Assembly: GCF_000764305.2 (NCBI RefSeq)
Contig: NW_025946789.1
Coordinates: forward strand, 273,022-337,021
Direction: 5' to 3'
Source: Hyalella azteca
Lineage: Eukaryota > Arthropoda > Malacostraca > Amphipoda > Hyalellidae
DNA: 64,000 nt
How positions within the stretch are numbered: the first letter of the stretch is position 1; the number at the start of each line of letters is the position of its first letter. The position numbers and the translations under genes were made by a program. The notes under the pieces are model-generated. The model was not told where the DNA came from. It searched no databases and saw nothing but the letters and a program-made list of their open reading frames with translations. Positions 23,970 to 33,971 of this stretch are shown here, one piece after another.

Positions 23970-24512
23970 GGGTACACGCGGTATATTCCGACACATTAAG
24001 GACGCATCGAGAAATGAAAAACTATAAAAAAAACGTATGCGTTATGTAAGTTCTGTTGCCTTCACATGACTCTCAAAACACTTCACTACGCGTCAGCAAT
24101 GATGAAACATCAACTTAATCATCTATTAATTTATTTACGACTTGAAATCGGCGAATACAAGTATACTTAAAGGATTCCTAATATATTCACAGACGTATTT
24201 AAAAGTCTCAAACCATAATATTCTTCCTATAAAAACATTTATTCACTATTTGGTAGAGCCATGTCAACTGTCAAATTTGACACATTTTTCGATGATCTCA
24301 CCACGTGGCATGCATTGTCTCTCTTTGGATCTCAATATTTTCCCACTAGATGGCCAAGACCTAGTGTTTTGGCATTAGTTCGACGCGCAAATGTATGACG
24401 TCATCATTTCAACCATCAACAAATGCATGCAACTAAAACAAAGCTTAATATAAAGGAAAAGCTGGAGAGGTGACGGAATTACCTACGATGTCGGAATATA
24501 CCGCGTTTACCC
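23970..24512. mobile_element. TA-flanked TIR element (MITE)
   Basis: A 543-bp element with inverted ends GGGTACACGCGGTATATTCC (left) and its near complement, ending TACCGCGTTTACCC (right). TA flanks both ends. I see no transposase-like frame, and the superfamily is unassigned although the TA duplication suggests Tc1/mariner. Confidence 0.72.
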
Positions 24513-24790
24513 TATTGTAACAAAACATAACACCACAAATTATTACGCAACATATCATAACCAAGCACATTATAATACATCCTAACATAACTCAACTCAT
24601 TGTAATACTGTAACCACACACATATAATACTGTAACTCCACAACAATTTAATTCTATACATTGTAATACAACGTAATATAACACTGCACATTATAACATA
24701 AAATAACACATGGAAGAACATAACAAATTTTACCGCAGCATATCACAACAGAACACATTGTAATGCAACATATCATGAAAAAACATCATA

Positions 24791-25563
24791 CAGTAATCCC
24801 TTGATTAGCACGGTTTTGAATACTGCGGTTTTGATTAACGCGGAAAAAAAATTTGCGCCCTACCCTTAATCTACGCGGTGCCAGTTTTGATTAGCGTGAC
24901 TTTTTTTTCACAACGCATCATTTTCCCGCCTCTAGCCAGAGGTGTTACGTTCGTAACAAAAGTGTTACTTTTTGCTTATTAGATCTTATGTTGTTACTTT
25001 TGTTATGACTTTTGGAAAAATTTGCCAAATGTTGTTACTTTATGAATTTCAGCCAATAATTCTTCAAATAAGGTCCCGTTCCGTAGGTACTTGTGCTGAC
25101 TACAGAGTCGGTTTAACCGCGCCTTGTCTCGTTCATAACTCGAATGGTCGAGTTCGGCAACGTTCGCCGGTAAGTGCGCCATGCCGATGCTCTAGTTACT
25201 CGTTAGCCTTCAACTGGTCAAGATCGCTGCCATATCTACTGCTCACTACTGGCCTGGATAGGCAAGTGAATTGCTATCGCACAATTATGCAGGAGAGAAA
25301 GAAATCTACTGTGCAATTGAAATTGGATTCGTTTTTCAGTAAATAATAAATGTTACTTCATTCGCATTTCTTTTATTTATTTCCCCTATTATTAAGAAAA
25401 AAAATATGATGAATTTTAGTGGAAAAAAAATTATTATGTAACTTTGCTATTTTTGAGGATTCATTATAATTATTCCCATATATTCTTAAGTTTGATTAGC
25501 GCAGTTTTGCTTAACACGGTAAAACTCAGGGATTTATTAACCGCGTTAATCAAGGGATTGCTG
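24791..25563 (+). mobile_element. Tigger/pogo-like DNA transposon remnant
   Basis: A 773-bp element flanked by TA, with TIRs beginning CAGTAATCCCTTGATTAGCA and ending TTAATCAAGGGATTGCTG. This CAG-TAATCCCTTGATTA type of end is typical of Tigger/pogo elements. A frame ending at 25346 finishes with VQLKLDSFFSK, resembling the LDSFF tail of Tigger/jerky-type transposases. The DDE core is deleted. Confidence 0.78.
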
Positions 25564-27702
25564 TATAACAAATCATAATGTAACACCACAGATTATAACT
25601 CAACATAACCTAGTACAACACATTGTAACACAACATTACATAATGCAACATAATATAACAGAAAACATTATAACACAATATAATATAACAGAACACATAA
25701 CATAGCACAGTAGTATAACAACATAACAAAACGCATCACAACACTTATATCAAACCTAATGTAACCCAAGACATTAAAATGTAGCATAATCTGTTGTATT
25801 ATATATTTTTCTGTTGTGCTGTGTTATGTTATGTATTAATTTCTTTTGTTGTGTTATGATGTGTTCTATTATATTATGTGTTACAATATGTTCTGTTTTA
25901 TTATGTTGTGTTACAATGTGTGGTATTAGGATTTGTTACAATATATTCTGTTATGTTATAATGTGTAGTCTTATGTTATAATATCTTATGATAATTTTTG
26001 TTATAATGTGTTGTGTAATATGTTTTGTGCTAAACTACATTGATAATAAAGCATGTGCGTCAGTGTTCATCATTGGGCATTGTTCACATTGATCATAAAC
26101 CACCTGCGTCTGTGCCAATCATCAGGCATTGGCCAAATAAATTGTAAAGCACATGCATCAGTGTCAATCATCAGGCATTGGTCACAAAAACTTTAGAATG
26201 TGTGTGTCAGTATCAATCATTGGGCAATGGCCAAATTGATTGTAAAGTGTGTGTGTTCATGCCGATCATCAGGCATTGGCCACATTGATCTTAGAGCATG
26301 TGTATCTGTACCTTAGCAATTAACAGGCATTGGCCACATTGATCTTAGAGCATGTGCATCTGTACCTTGGCAATTAACAGGAATTGGCCTAATTGATCTT
26401 AGAGCATGTGTGCATCTGTACCTTGGCAATTAACAGGAATTGGCCACATTGATCTTAGAGCATGTGTATCTGTACCTTAGCAATTAACAGGAATTGGCCT
26501 AATTGATCTTAGAGCATGTACATCAGTACCTTTACAATTAACAGGAATTGGCCTAATTGATCTTTAATCATCTGCATCCATGTTGATCATCAGGCATTGG
26601 CCAAATCGGATGGAAAGCATGTGCATCAATATCAATGTTATGTGATCATCAGGTGTTGGCCACACCGACTGTGAAGTGCATGTATCTGTGTTGGTCATTG
26701 AGCCTCATCCAAATCAATGGTAAACTAAGTCTGTCTGCCTCTATCTTCAGGCATTGGCCATATCAATCATAAAGTGCGTGTGTCAGTCTCAAACATCAGG
26801 CATCAGCCACATCTACCATAGAGCACTTGCGTCAGTGTTTATAATCAGACATGGGCCAAATTGATTGTAAAGCAAGTGCATTTGTGTTGATCATCAGGAA
26901 TCAGCCAAATCGAATGTAAAGCACATTCCTCTGTGTTGATCATTGGATATTGGCCACATTGATTGTAAAGTGCATGCATCTGTGTCAATCATTAGGCATC
27001 GGCCGCATTAATTGCAAAGTGCAAGTCAAACCGACAAACCAGAGATTTTTTTACAATCATTTAATTTTCAATTTCCTCATTTACTCAAAATTTAAACAAT
27101 ATCATGTACCTATGGGTAATGCTGATATCCATGATATGGTACTTTGCTGGTCAGCTTAAGCTTATAGGACTCAGAAATGAACTTGAGGGAGGGGCTTTGC
27201 CACTATGCTCATTTTAATTTTTAAGTCTCATGTTTAATTTCTTCCATAAAAAGTTAAAAACATATTTTCAAATTCAATTTTGAAAAATTGCTTGCAAAAC
27301 AATATTTTTTAAACAAGATGATTTTAAGAAAATTATACCCAATATTTGAGATTAGATACCGTAACTTTAAAGTAAGTTTAAATAGGAGTGGAATTTCCCT
27401 ACCGGTACTTATTATTTGAATCTTAAGCTTCAAAGTGACAAATTTTTATTATGTTTAAAATCTAGTAGCCCATATGTGAAATGGTCTCTTTTTTTATAAT
27501 AAGATAGGAGATGATCTATCTAGCATTAATTTTGCAGCTCCAAATATGGCTCTAGTCATGGCTCAAATTGTATGTTGACTTAATAGAAGTAGACCTAGTA
27601 TCAATGCAGAGACTTTTTAGACTCTTTGTCAAGTTCAATTTCTGTGGTTTGTCACTCTGCTGTGAAGATACTTTAAACTTGCCAAAAAGCCAAATTAGAA
27701 AA

Positions 27703-27744
27703 TTGCTTAGAAGCCACCTGTGGAAAGGTGTGGCTTCTAAGCAA
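27703..27744. repeat. Perfect 15-bp-stem hairpin
   Basis: TTGCTTAGAAGCCAC at 27703-27717 pairs with GTGGCTTCTAAGCAA at 27730-27744 across a 12-nt loop. Related AAAAAGCCA/CTTAGCC fragments surround it. There is no terminator-like context. Confidence 0.8.
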
Positions 27745-28143
27745 AAAACCTTGCTTAGCCAAAAAGCCACACTTTTGCTTAGCCAACTTAGGAGCCAAAA
27801 AATGTTGGTAATAATTAGGAAAATTTCAATCCTGCAGCAGGATTCAATAATGCCTGTTGCTCTTGGTCCATTTTATACTATGTGCCAATGAAGTAGAACA
27901 TCCATCATCTTTAGCTTCAAGTTGACATGAACTGTTCACTGGCATCACATTAAAGAATTAAAGACACCATAGACTTAGGAATGCTTGCACAAATAATAAT
28001 ATTGTCCTGAAAAATGTTGTGATCTAATTTGAATTTCCTTTTCTAATTTCTTCTAGAAGCAGATGAGTTCAAGAATTATTTCAGCATAAAAAAGATTTAA
28101 TTTTTCTAGGACATTCTACTTGGTTTTAATTCAATCAACAACA

Positions 28144-28151
28144 ATGAACAG
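28144..28151 (+). CDS. SGTA first coding exon, only 8 coding nt
   Basis: ATGAACAG followed by a consensus donor GTGAGTAG. Joined to 28990 it reads [11 protein letters not shown], which supplies the only plausible start for the dimerisation domain. No other in-frame ATG with a donor lies between it and exon 2. Confidence 0.8.
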
Positions 28152-31100
28152 GTGAGTAGATTTCATTGGTGTTGATTAATTATGTAAAGAAAAATAATGA
28201 TAGGGTTCTTGCAGCAAAATAGTTATGTATAGAATTCCATGAATGGAAATTCATGCTCATTTTTTGAGAATTGTATGTATATTGTTTGCTCATTGTTATG
28301 TAGGTAGATTTTTATTTTGATCACTTTAATTTAATTAAATTTTTTGTGGCAAAATACTATAATAATAATAACATGAAGATTATTATTATTTTTACTGTAG
28401 CTACTGTGGGAAAATTAAATGTACTACTAAAAATGTACTATTAAAATGTACGTACTACTTGAGCTACTGTAAATAAAATTAATTTTGAATCATTTCCCTA
28501 ATTGTTCATTTGGATAGATTTTTTTGTCATAGTCCACAATATTTTTGATTACATAATGAAGCATTAATGCTTGATTTAATTCATTTTAGGTTGGATTACA
28601 CAGTTGGGATAAATTTAACTAAGAGCTAATAGAATTTGACATGATTTTGAATCTTGATTTTATTTCAAGATATTTATTGTCTATTTGTGACTAAATTTTA
28701 TATTTTTTGCTTAAAAAATTGATGCCTAGTAAAATAAATTGTTTTAATAATTTGAATTATCATGTTTATATAACAAACCCATTAATTATTTGAATTTCCT
28801 GTCATAATCTTGTACCTATTGGTAATTTTTATTGCTTTTTTTCCCTGCAAAATAATTCCTGTTTTGACTAGTATTTTTTATATTGAGAATTTATACAGAA
28901 TTTAAATTTTTATATTATACAGAATTATATTATACAGAATTTAAAATTATACAGAATTTATATTATACAAAATTTAAATTTGTTAACAGAAGTGTGAGCA
29001 AGCAGCTAGTGCACTCCTTTGTGGAGTTCCTACGCAGTGAGCTGGCACAGGGAGAGACGGCGTTGGGGGCAGAGGCAGCCGAGAGTGTGGAGGTGGCGTT
29101 ACAGTGTCTCGAGACGGCTTACAATCTACCTGCTTCACCTGCACCTAATGTTGAGCTTTATGCCATCTTCTCTGAAGCTCTGAATCGTCAGGTGTTTACT
29201 TCACACCTTTGAGTTCCATTTTACTGTTGTTATCAAAATTTAAATAATCTAAAATTATCTGGTGTTTACTTCACACCTGTATTTGAGTTCCATTTTACTG
29301 TTATCAAATTTTAAGTAATCTAAAACCGTCTGATGTTTACTTCACACCTTTGAGTTCCATTTTACTGTTGTTATCAAATTTTAAATAATCTAAATGTGAT
29401 CAAAAGTCCATTGTTACTTAATGTAAAATTCTTGCCATTGAAGAAGTTTTACCTTGGGGTGAGTTTTTAATCTACGTCCTAAAATAACTTTTTTCACAGC
29501 ACACATCTTTTCATCCTTAAATCATTTGAAATATGAGAGTTTTAAAAACAATAAACAGCTTATTAAATTTTAACATGTTGATGATCTTGTGCAGTGTGTG
29601 AATTCCAGCATACCTCAGCAACAAGCCAGCGGCAGCAGCACTCAGCTGCCAACTGATGAAGACAAGGCTCGGGCAGAGCAACTCAAGGCAGAGGGGAATG
29701 CAAGAATGAAGGAAGGGGACTTTGCTGCCTCTATACAGTCTTATACTCAGTGAGTTGTTGTGATGTATTTTTCTGGGATGTATTTTTCTGTGATGTATTT
29801 TTCTGGGATGTAGGTATTTACTTGTGATGTATTTTTCTGTGATGTATTTTTCTGTGATGTAGGTATATTTACCTGTGATGTATTTTTCTGTGATGTATTT
29901 TTCTGTGATGTACTTTTCTGTGATGTACTTTTCTGTGATGTATTTTTCTGTGATGTATTTTTCTGTGCTGTGATGTATTTTTCTGTGATGTATTTTTCTG
30001 TGATGTACTTTTCTGTGATGTATTTTTCTGTGATGCATTTTTTTGTGATGTATTTTTCTGTTAGGTATATATTTTTCTGTTATATATTTTTCTGTGATGT
30101 ATTTTTCTGTGATGTATTTTTTTTGTGATATATTTTATGTAAATTAAATGCTACTACCGGCCTCTTACTCGTATTATTTTTCATGAGATCGACCTTAGCT
30201 TCTACATCTGTTCTTGTAATGGAGTACCTACTTCAAATTTAGTGCTTTTACACCTAAGAGAAATATGTATATACTTTTTAATACATGAAAATTAATTTCA
30301 AAACAGAGCAATAGAAAAGGACCCACACAACGCAGTTTACTACTGCAACAGAGCAGCAGCCCACAGCAAGCTTGAGAACCACAATGCTGCCATCGAGGAC
30401 TGCAAGAAAGCTTTGAACCTTGAACCTAACTACAGTAAAGCTTACGGCAGGATGGGGTGAGCAGCTCGTGCAAACTTTTCTCATTTGCTGACCAGCCTTC
30501 ACAACACAATTGCTACCTTATTACTATTCATGACAGACACTCTACAGTATGTATAGTAAATACCATCATTAAACTATAAATGCTTTCGGAAGACATCTGC
30601 GAGTTGACCATAAATCTTAATGGAAGAATAGGTGACTTGGTCTGTTTACTGCAGTGGTTCCCAAAGTGGGCAGTGAAGGATCTGGGGGGCAGTGAGGAAG
30701 AAAGTGGCGGTAGGGGGGCGGCAGTTTGAAGTTTAGTTTGTAAGATATTCCTTGATAATTGAATTTGGAGATTGGCCGCCCATGAGACCGGCCACTAGTC
30801 CGGCCGTAAATTTATCCAAGTCGTCCTGGGTTTCTAGTGCTGAAACAGTTAAAACTGCTTAAAAATATTTTTTTTCTATGGTAAATCGGGTTCTATTTGT
30901 GAAATGCACATTTGTGTTTAACCTTTCTCCTTTAAAATATCAGTACCTATACTAAATATCAAGAAAGAGGCGTTTGTTTTTATATGTGTCTGTGTGTGGG
31001 GGGCGCTAGATATCCACTGAGGAGCCAAGGGGGCGCCAGCCTGAAAAAGTTTAGGAACCACTGGTTTACTGCAACTGTCTGATACAACATTTATTTGATC

Positions 31101-33971
31101 TTCAAGAATGTCATGCATTTTGCTGATGATATGTATACTGTGTGATCCTGTTCGCTACGGTACTTCACAAAAAATATCATAATATGGTGATGGCGATGTT
31201 TGTCTAACTGATTATTCTCTTGTTGTGTCACTGAAGTCAATGTGCTGATAAGGACGATGTTGTGCAGGCTGGCGTACAGCAACGTGAACAAGTTAACTGA
31301 AGCACGCGACTGCTACAAACGGGCGCTAGAACTCGAGCCTGAGAACGAGAGCTACGCATCCAACTTATCCATCGCAGAGGAGGCTCTTGCTGCTAGCGCC
31401 CAACAGCCCGCCAATCCTCTTGCTGGCCTGCGTGAGTTTCTTGTTACAGGAGCCGCCCCTGCTCCATATCTTTCAATTGATCAATTTGGCAGGAGAAAAA
31501 TTACTCACTTTATTATAAGTGTAACGAATGTAAAAGTCTTCTTGTGACAAGCCAGATGCCTCAATGACCAAGTTGATAAAATCATATGCCAGTTTGTTAA
31601 ATTGTATGCACTTGAAAGCGTTAACAATACAGCGCCTAATCTATTTGTGAGACACCATACAATTTTGTCAACTCTTGAATGCCCCCATTGCGATTACGTA
31701 TGTGATTATCAAAGGTGCCTCACGAGCGTGGCCGTGGGCGGCGCAGTTCCATATAATTATTATATATAAGAGCATAGTACCGTCTGTTAAGATTAGTGCG
31801 CGTGTGACAGTGTCGGGGGGAGGTGGTCTGGCAGGCCTTGCTGGCGCCTTCAACAGCTCCGGGGCTCCTGATCTGTCAGGGTTCTTGGCAAACCCAGCCC
31901 TCATGAACGTTGCTACGCAGCTCATGTCCGACCCCAACATGCAGAACATGTAAGCATCACCTCAACATGTCATCTGAGACAACATAGCAAGCGAGTTATT
32001 TGCTTCATTCAAGTTTTCGCCAGTTTTTCCCGCACTCTGAGATACGACACTTGTCATAATAGCGATTAACTTTAAGCCCTTGTATGGATCCCGAGAAAAT
32101 TTGGCCTGGCAAAATGGCGTGTCACTGATACGCGCATTCTCTGCTTGTGCTGCGCATAAGAAATTGTGTTAATATATTGGACATAATGAAAGGTTAATTT
32201 TTCTGGGTGTGACGTATAAAAAAGTCAATAAATTGGACATAATGACACATTAATTTTTCTGGGTGTGACGTATAAGAAAGTGTCAATAAATTGGACATAA
32301 TGACACATTAATTTCTCTGGGTGTGACGTATAAAGAAGTGTCAATGAATTGGACATAATGACACATTAATTTTTCTGGATGTGACGTAGAAGAAAGTGTC
32401 AATAAATTGCACATAATGACGGGTTAATTTTTCTGGGTGTGACGTAGAAGAAAGTGTCAATAAATTGCACATAATGACGGGTTAATTTTTCTGGGTGTGA
32501 CGTAGAAGAAAGTGTCAATAAATTGCACATAATGACACATTAATTTTTCTGGGTGTGACGTAGAAGAAAGTGTCAATAAATTGGACATAATGACGGGTTA
32601 ATTTTTCTGGGTGTGACGTATAAGAAAGTGTCAATAAATTGGACACAATGAAACCTCTATTTTTATGGGTGTGACGTACAGCACTGTGTTTGGTGGGCAG
32701 GATGACAAACATTTTGTCGAGTGGTGTAGCTGGAGGAGGAGGAGCCCCAGCAGCCGCTCCATCTGCCACGTCCTCCGCCTCCGCGACGGCTCCCCCACCC
32801 GCTGCTGGAGGAGCACCAGCTGCAGGAGGAACAGGAGGAGGCTTTCCTGACATGTCTGCTCTCCTTAACGCGTGAGTCCTGCTAGGATCCTCAGTACAAC
32901 GTCAATTTTATTAGGTACTCTAAGACAGGGGCCTCCGAACTTTTTTCACCATGGGCCAAGAGCAAGCTTTTTGAAACCTTCGCCGGCCGGTCACGCTCAT
33001 TTACTGTTTATAGTTCATGCGTAACAGAAATGAATAAACATAAATAAACGCCACTCTCTGTTTTGTACGCATAATGTTGAACTACGAGATATCCTCGGCC
33101 GGTCGGATGGAACCTAGCCGCGGGCCGTAGTTTGGCGGCCTCTGCGTTAAGATAATGATACTTTTGCCTTATCTCATGTTTTATGATTTCGAATTGTAGA
33201 TCAATTCATGTGCTACTCAACCCAAAGATATTTTTGTATTAAATAATTGCGTTCAGTGAATTTATTTCAGTACTTATGCATAAGCGGTAGCGATACTAAT
33301 ATTGCCTCTACCTAATGTCTTCATTAACCTCAAGCCATAGTTGGACGGAAACATAAAATTCCGTATTGTTACATGTGTCTCTAGAGAAGCTAGTAGTGTG
33401 ATGATATATGAGTGTAATATCACAAATGTGTAACATCACAAGTGTGTTACATGTCATGTATGGTGTTGGCGTTGTGTGACAGCGCTGGTGTCTTGTCACT
33501 GCAGCAGCTGTTGAAGTGTTGGTGTCTTGTCACTGCAGCAGCTGTTGAAGTGTTGATGTCTTGTCACTGCAGCAGCTGTTGAAGTGTTGGTGTCTTGTCA
33601 CTGCAGCAGCTGTTGAAGTGTTGGTGTCACGTCACTGCAGCAGCTGTTGAAGTGTTGGTGTCTTGTCACTGCAGCAGCTGTTGAAGTGTTGGTGTCTTGT
33701 CACGGACATATGTGGTGCGTGGCTACTTGCTCCATGGAGGGCTGGGTTACGACGGTGGGGGACATATGTGGTGCTTGGCTACCTGCTCCATGGAGGGCTG
33801 GGTGCTGCTGTTGAAGTGTTGATGTCACGTCTCACTAACTCATCTTTCACGTGCAGAGGCCGGCAGTTGGCTGAGCAGATGCAGAGTCAACACCCAGAAT
33901 TGCTATCCCAGTTGCGCTCCCAGATGGGAGACCAACAGCCCCCTTCACAGCAGCGTCCTCCTCAATCATAA
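28144..33971 (+). CDS. SGTA: SGTA, small glutamine-rich TPR co-chaperone
   Basis: Eight coding exons: 28144-28151, 28990-29191, 29595-29749, 30307-30456, 31268-31431, 31811-31949, 32701-32871 and 33857-33971 (TAA). All phases agree. The product is about 330 residues, close to the family norm. The N-terminal dimerisation domain ([27 protein letters not shown]) binds the Get4/Get5-UBL4A side. Three TPRs follow ([60 protein letters not shown]). The C-terminal region has the NNP-type [19 protein letters not shown] helix, an Ala/Gly/Pro linker and a Q-rich tail that binds hydrophobic transmembrane segments. SGTA works in the cytosol in tail-anchored protein targeting and quality control. The alternative SGTB is a vertebrate paralogue. 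Confidence 0.93.
28880..28975. repeat. Short TTATACAGAATTTA repeats before SGTA exon 2
   Basis: About six imperfect copies lie just upstream of the acceptor at 28988-28989. Confidence 0.8.
29185..29395. repeat. About 74-bp repeat spanning the SGTA exon 2 donor
   Basis: Three copies of GTGTTTACTTCACACCT plus TTGAGTTCCATTTTACTG. The first copy begins exactly at the donor after CGTCAG, and the later copies begin after TATCTG and CGTCTG. Confidence 0.85.
29755..30125. repeat. 15-bp minisatellite after the SGTA exon 3 donor
   Basis: About 22 copies with core TGATGTATTTTTCTG, starting within about 10 bp of the donor at 29750. Confidence 0.93.
30652..31063. mobile_element. hAT MITE with perfect 8-bp target duplication
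   Basis: A 412-bp element with ends CAGTGGTTCCCAAA and TTTAGGAACCACTG, flanked by GTTTACTG at 30644-30651 and 31064-31071. It is inserted in the SGTA intron between exons 4 and 5. There is no coding capacity. Confidence 0.92.
32160..32690. repeat. About 56-bp minisatellite before the SGTA exon 7 acceptor
   Basis: About nine copies with cores TTTTTCTGGGTGTGACGTA and GTGTCAATAAATTG, running to within about 25 bp of the acceptor at 32699-32700. Confidence 0.93.
32926..33144. mobile_element. Small hAT-like MITE
   Basis: A 219-bp element with ends CAGGGGCCTCCGAACT and AGTTTGGCGGCCTCTG. The flanking octamers CTCTAAGA and CGTTAAGA match at six of eight positions, consistent with an aged hAT insertion. 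Confidence 0.72.
33478..33700. repeat. 34-bp minisatellite in the last SGTA intron
   Basis: Six to seven copies with core CAGCTGTTGAAGTGTTGGTG. Confidence 0.93.
33700..33810. repeat. Dispersed repeat of about 57 bp, two copies
   Basis: Core CTCCATGGAGGGCTGGGT in two tandem copies. The same unit occurs inverted at 42433-42563 in a WDR62 intron. Confidence 0.85.

Larger units (their letters stand above)
23750..27010. repeat. Large satellite palindrome with nested insertions
   Basis: The right arm (about 26060-27010) is a degenerate array of about 60 bp with core CAGGCATTGGCCACATTGAT, around 16 copies. The left end (23750-23915) carries about three copies in the reverse complement. Inside, AT-rich arrays of the AACATAAC type lie left of about 25790 and of the GTTATGTT type right of it. 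The left arm is interrupted by elements at 23970-24512 and 24791-25563. Confidence 0.7.
19528..28143. other. Intergenic region between divergent ZYG11 and SGTA, transposon-rich
   Basis: Both promoters should lie here (ZYG11 near 19.6-20.9 kb, SGTA near 27-28.1 kb), but I see no convincing core motif. 19.6-21.5 kb is unannotated AT-rich DNA. The rest holds the Tc1-like, foldback, satellite and Tigger-like elements listed separately. A 15-bp-stem hairpin lies at 27703-27744. Confidence 0.6.

Noticed and set aside
24972..25346. 124-codon plus-strand frame as an independent gene
   Set aside because: Lies inside Tigger-type TIRs; only the LDSFF end looks transposase-derived, so it is a remnant.
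23960..26060. CRISPR-like or regulatory reading of regularly spaced repeats
   Set aside because: Eukaryotic AT-rich satellite without unique spacers.
27703..27744. Rho-independent terminator or ncRNA hairpin
   Set aside because: No T-tract and a eukaryotic intergenic context; simply an inverted repeat.
29517..30038. Minus-strand [14 protein letters not shown] frame
   Set aside because: Antisense to the 15-bp SGTA intron array.
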